Below, piece by piece: positions 12,215-12,723 of a DNA stretch of 12,723 bases. Below the pieces are notes generated by a model, which was not told the origin of the DNA, searched no databases, and saw nothing but the letters and a program-made list of their open reading frames with translations. How positions within the stretch are numbered: position 1 is the first letter of the stretch; each line of letters starts with the position of its first letter. A program made the position numbers and the translations under genes. The DNA is from an uncultured Oscillospiraceae bacterium (GTDB taxonomy: Bacteria > Bacillota > Clostridia > Oscillospirales > Ruminococcaceae), in assembly GCA_934527255.1 (NCBI GenBank), contig CAKTAM010000051.1, positions 1 to 12,723 on the forward strand, given 5' to 3'.

Positions 12215-12723
12215 GTGAACAAAAACGCATCGGCGGCAGCCGACCGGCCGGAGGAGACGCCGCTGCAGGGAACCTTTCAGCTGGTGTCGCCCTATCAGCC
12301 CACCGGCGATCAGCCGCAGGCCATTGAAAAGCTGGTACAGGGGCTGCGGCAGGGCGACCGCTTTCAGACTCTGCTGGGGGTGACGGGCTCCGGCAAGACC
12401 TTCACCATGGCGAACGTGATCGCGCAGATGAACCGCCCTACGCTGGTGCTGGCGCATAACAAAACGCTGGCGGCGCAGCTGTGCACCGAATTCCGCGAGT
12501 TTTTTCCGCACAATGCGGTAGAATATTTTGTCTCTTATTATGATTATTATCAGCCGGAGGCGTATATTCCCTCCTCGGATACCTACATTGAAAAAGACAG
12601 CGCCATCAACGATGAGATCGACCGCCTGCGCCATTCGGCGACCTGTGCCTTGTCCGAGCGGCGCGATGTCATCATCGTGGCCAGCGTCTCCTGTATTTAT
12701 ACGTTGGGCGACCCGGTCGATTA
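12215..12723 (+). CDS. uvrB: UvrB, excinuclease ABC subunit B (N-terminal part, cut by window edge)
   Basis: The first 169 codons are present and the gene runs off the right edge. The GTG start at 12215 follows AAGGAGGGG (12201-12209) with five-base spacing. A GTG at 12209 is in a different frame. After a short variable N-terminus the family pattern begins with FQLVSPYQPTGDQPQAI. The Walker A is GVTGSGKT (residues 55-62), then LAHNKTLAAQL, the DNA-probing beta-hairpin motif YYDYYQPEAY (108-117), and SVSCIY near the edge. UvrB is the damage-verifying helicase-like subunit of nucleotide excision repair: UvrA loads it and UvrC cuts on either side. All key residues visible here are intact. It is transcribed divergently from ftsK. 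uvrA often follows in Firmicutes but would be outside this window. Confidence 0.96.
   Translation, partial: MNKNASAAADRPEETPLQGTFQLVSPYQPTGDQPQAIEKLVQGLRQGDRFQTLLGVTGSGKTFTMANVIAQMNRPTLVLAHNKTLAAQLCTEFREFFPHNAVEYFVSYYDYYQPEAYIPSSDTYIEKDSAINDEIDRLRHSATCALSERRDVIIVASVSCIYTLGDPVD

Noticed and set aside
1..12723. Prophage, insertion sequence, CRISPR array, tRNA or toxin-antitoxin genes
   Set aside because: I saw no integrase or transposase motifs, spaced direct repeats of CRISPR size, CCA-ended cloverleaf sequences, or paired small toxin-antitoxin frames.

Overview
The window is GC-rich DNA from a bacterial chromosome, most likely a gut-type Firmicute near Faecalibacterium, Gemmiger or Subdoligranulum (Oscillospiraceae/Ruminococcaceae). 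This placement is an inference from the high GC, strong purine-rich ribosome sites, TATACT-type -10 boxes and gene families (YifB, FtsK/SpoIIIE, Firmicute-type MATE, DUF3006). No search was run. There is no sign of a prophage, insertion sequence, CRISPR array, tRNA or rRNA.

Layout. Bases 1-262 hold the unidentified 3' end of a gene, followed by a strong hairpin terminator. A forward group follows: yifB/comM (616-2145), a 70-aa membrane protein (2205-2417), and a four-helix membrane protein split into two reading frames by a 14-bp tandem repeat (2537-3059). A DEDDh 3'-5' exonuclease with a long basic tail (3230-4102) has its own promoter. A MATE-family efflux pump (4209-5603) lies between two terminators. 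Bases 5604-5959 separate convergent transcription units. On the minus strand, read from right to left, is a tightly packed operon: ftsK/spoIIIE (11863-8984), a secreted or membrane-anchored ComEC-type metallo-beta-lactamase-fold protein (8959-7991), a DUF3006 protein (7987-7757), mscL (7733-7329) and rmuC (7336-5960). A 351-bp divergent control region (11864-12214) separates this operon from uvrB, which starts with GTG at 12215 and runs off the right edge.

How the genes fit together. Several products act on DNA: YifB/ComM (branch migration during transformation), the DEDDh exonuclease, FtsK (chromosome translocation), RmuC (recombination-linked nuclease-like protein) and UvrB (excision repair). 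The ComEC-type protein and its DUF3006 partner add a possible extracellular phosphodiester hydrolase. MscL and the MATE pump are envelope transport functions. This is mostly a housekeeping neighbourhood, and I did not find a convincing undescribed system.

The most interesting sequence-level signal is the 14-bp repeat (three full copies plus nine bases). It breaks the small membrane-protein gene, and reduction to one full copy would exactly restore a 164-codon frame. Also worth attention are inverted repeats placed within the yifB and uvrB promoters, and a near-consensus minus-strand promoter far upstream of ftsK that implies a long leader or a small RNA.
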